Source: DATFLL01 sp035267785
GTDB taxonomy: Bacteria; Pseudomonadota; Gammaproteobacteria; DATFLL01
Length of the DNA stretch: 14,327 bases
Reading direction: 5' to 3'
Assembly: GCA_035267785.1 (NCBI GenBank)
Contig: DATFLL010000100.1
Coordinates: forward strand, 1 to 14,327
Shown here one piece after another: positions 13,542 through 14,327 of the stretch. Within the stretch, counting starts at the first letter, position 1. Every line of letters starts with the position of its first letter. The position numbers and the translations under genes are program-made. Under the pieces are notes generated by a model. That model was given only the letters and a program-made list of their open reading frames with translations, ran no database searches and was not told the origin of the DNA.

Positions 13542-14327
13542 TTAGTCGTTCTTGTTTTCCATCTTTTCCTTGAGCAGATCGCCCAAGGTGGTCGACGCCG
13601 GTGCCGAGCTACGATTGTAGTCCTGCACGGCCTCGGCCTCTTCCTGACTGTCCTTGGCCTTGATGGACAGGTTGATGGTGCGGTTCTTGCGATCCACGCC
13701 CATGAACTTCGCCTCGACCTCGTCGCCGACGTTGAGCATGGTGCGGGCATCCTCGACGCGATCGCGCGACAGCTCGGAGGCACGCAGATAACCCTCGATG
13801 CTCTCGCCCAGTTCGATCAGGGCGCCCTTGGCATCGACTTCCTTGACCGTGCCGGTAACGATGGTGCCCTTGGCATGCTCGGCCACGAAGTTGGAGAAGG
13901 GGTCCTTCTCCAGCTGCTTGATGCCCAGGGAGATGCGCTCGCGCTCGGGGTCCACGGACAGGACAACGGTCTCGATCTCGTCGCCCTTCTTGTAGTTGCG
14001 TACCGCATCTTCGCCCGCGATGTTCCAGGAGATGTCGGACAGGTGGACCAGGCCGTCGATGCCGCCGTCCAGGCCGACGAAGATGCCAAAGTCGGTGATG
14101 GACTTGATCTTGCCGACGACCTTGTCGCCCTTGTTGTGGGTAGCGGCGAACTCGTCCCAGGGATTGGGCTGGCACTGCTTCATGCCCAGCGAGATACGGC
14201 GGCGCTCCTCGTCGATGTCGAGCACCATGACCTCGACCTCGTCGCCCACCTGCACGACCTTGGACGGATGGATGTTCTTGTTCGTCCAGTCCATCTCGGA
14301 GACGTGGACCAGGCCCTCGACGCCGTC
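13542..14327 (-). CDS. rpsA: 30S ribosomal protein S1, C-terminal part (cut by window edge)
   Basis: S1 is the large RNA-binding protein of the small ribosomal subunit that helps mRNA docking. The last 261 residues are present; the start lies beyond base 14327. The visible protein holds most of S1 repeat 4 (EGLVHVSEMDWTNKN... to ISLGMKQ), repeat 5 (KSITDFGIFVGLDGGIDGLVHLSDISW...ISLGIKQ) and repeat 6 (VKEVDAKGALIELGESIEGYLRASE...INLSIKAKD), then a short acidic tail ending MENKND. The match to E. coli S1 is very close throughout. It is followed by ihfB after a 63-bp gap containing a strong hairpin. Confidence 0.97.
   Translation of the reverse strand, partial: DGVEGLVHVSEMDWTNKNIHPSKVVQVGDEVEVMVLDIDEERRRISLGMKQCQPNPWDEFAATHNKGDKVVGKIKSITDFGIFVGLDGGIDGLVHLSDISWNIAGEDAVRNYKKGDEIETVVLSVDPERERISLGIKQLEKDPFSNFVAEHAKGTIVTGTVKEVDAKGALIELGESIEGYLRASELSRDRVEDARTMLNVGDEVEAKFMGVDRKNRTINLSIKAKDSQEEAEAVQDYNRSSAPASTTLGDLLKEKMENKND

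Overview
This window is GC-rich chromosomal DNA from a gammaproteobacterium. The assignment rests on Pseudomonas/E. coli-like versions of thrS, uvrB, galU, pyrF, lapAB, ihfB and rpsA, and on the gene neighbourhood. A lineage near the Chromatiales/Ectothiorhodospiraceae or a related group is plausible but is inference. No transposase, integrase, phage gene or CRISPR array is visible.

Left block (1-4870). The 5' part of thrS (minus strand, cut by the window edge) is preceded by an unusual leader. Upstream of that leader lie an intergenic element made of small palindromes, a tRNA-Val(GAC) gene and uvrB, all on the minus strand. A class I aminotransferase (aspC-like, TTG start) is divergent from uvrB. 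The thrS leader is the most striking item here. It holds three tandem hairpins about 37 nt apart, each able to show a 7-nt loop with CGU at the anticodon position of tRNA-Thr. This resembles the E. coli thrS translational operator, but with three anticodon-arm mimics, and the most upstream one is followed by a run of six U.

Middle block (4871-5890). A palindrome-rich intergenic region precedes an orphan FimT/GspH-type pseudopilin with an unusually long leader peptide. A perfect 11-bp hairpin lies in its first codons. A tRNA-Asn(GTT) gene with promoter and terminator follows.

Polysaccharide block (5891-10240, minus strand). One operon runs in the order GT4 glycosyltransferase, UDP-sugar 4-epimerase, WecA/WbpL-type polyprenyl-phosphate sugar-1-phosphate transferase, galU. 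Together they can make UDP-glucose, epimerise a UDP-sugar, start a lipid-linked glycan on undecaprenyl phosphate and extend it. No flippase, polymerase or UDP-glucose dehydrogenase is in the window.

Right block (10241-14327, minus strand). From upstream to downstream: rpsA (3' part), ihfB, a strong terminator, lapA-lapB-pyrF as one operon, then comEA under its own promoter. LapAB controls LPS synthesis, PyrF makes UMP, and ComEA with FimT suggests DNA uptake. From what is known of Pseudomonas aeruginosa, its O-antigen locus also lies between himD(ihfB)-rpsA and a uvrB/aminotransferase/comEA group, so this looks like a compact version of that locus.
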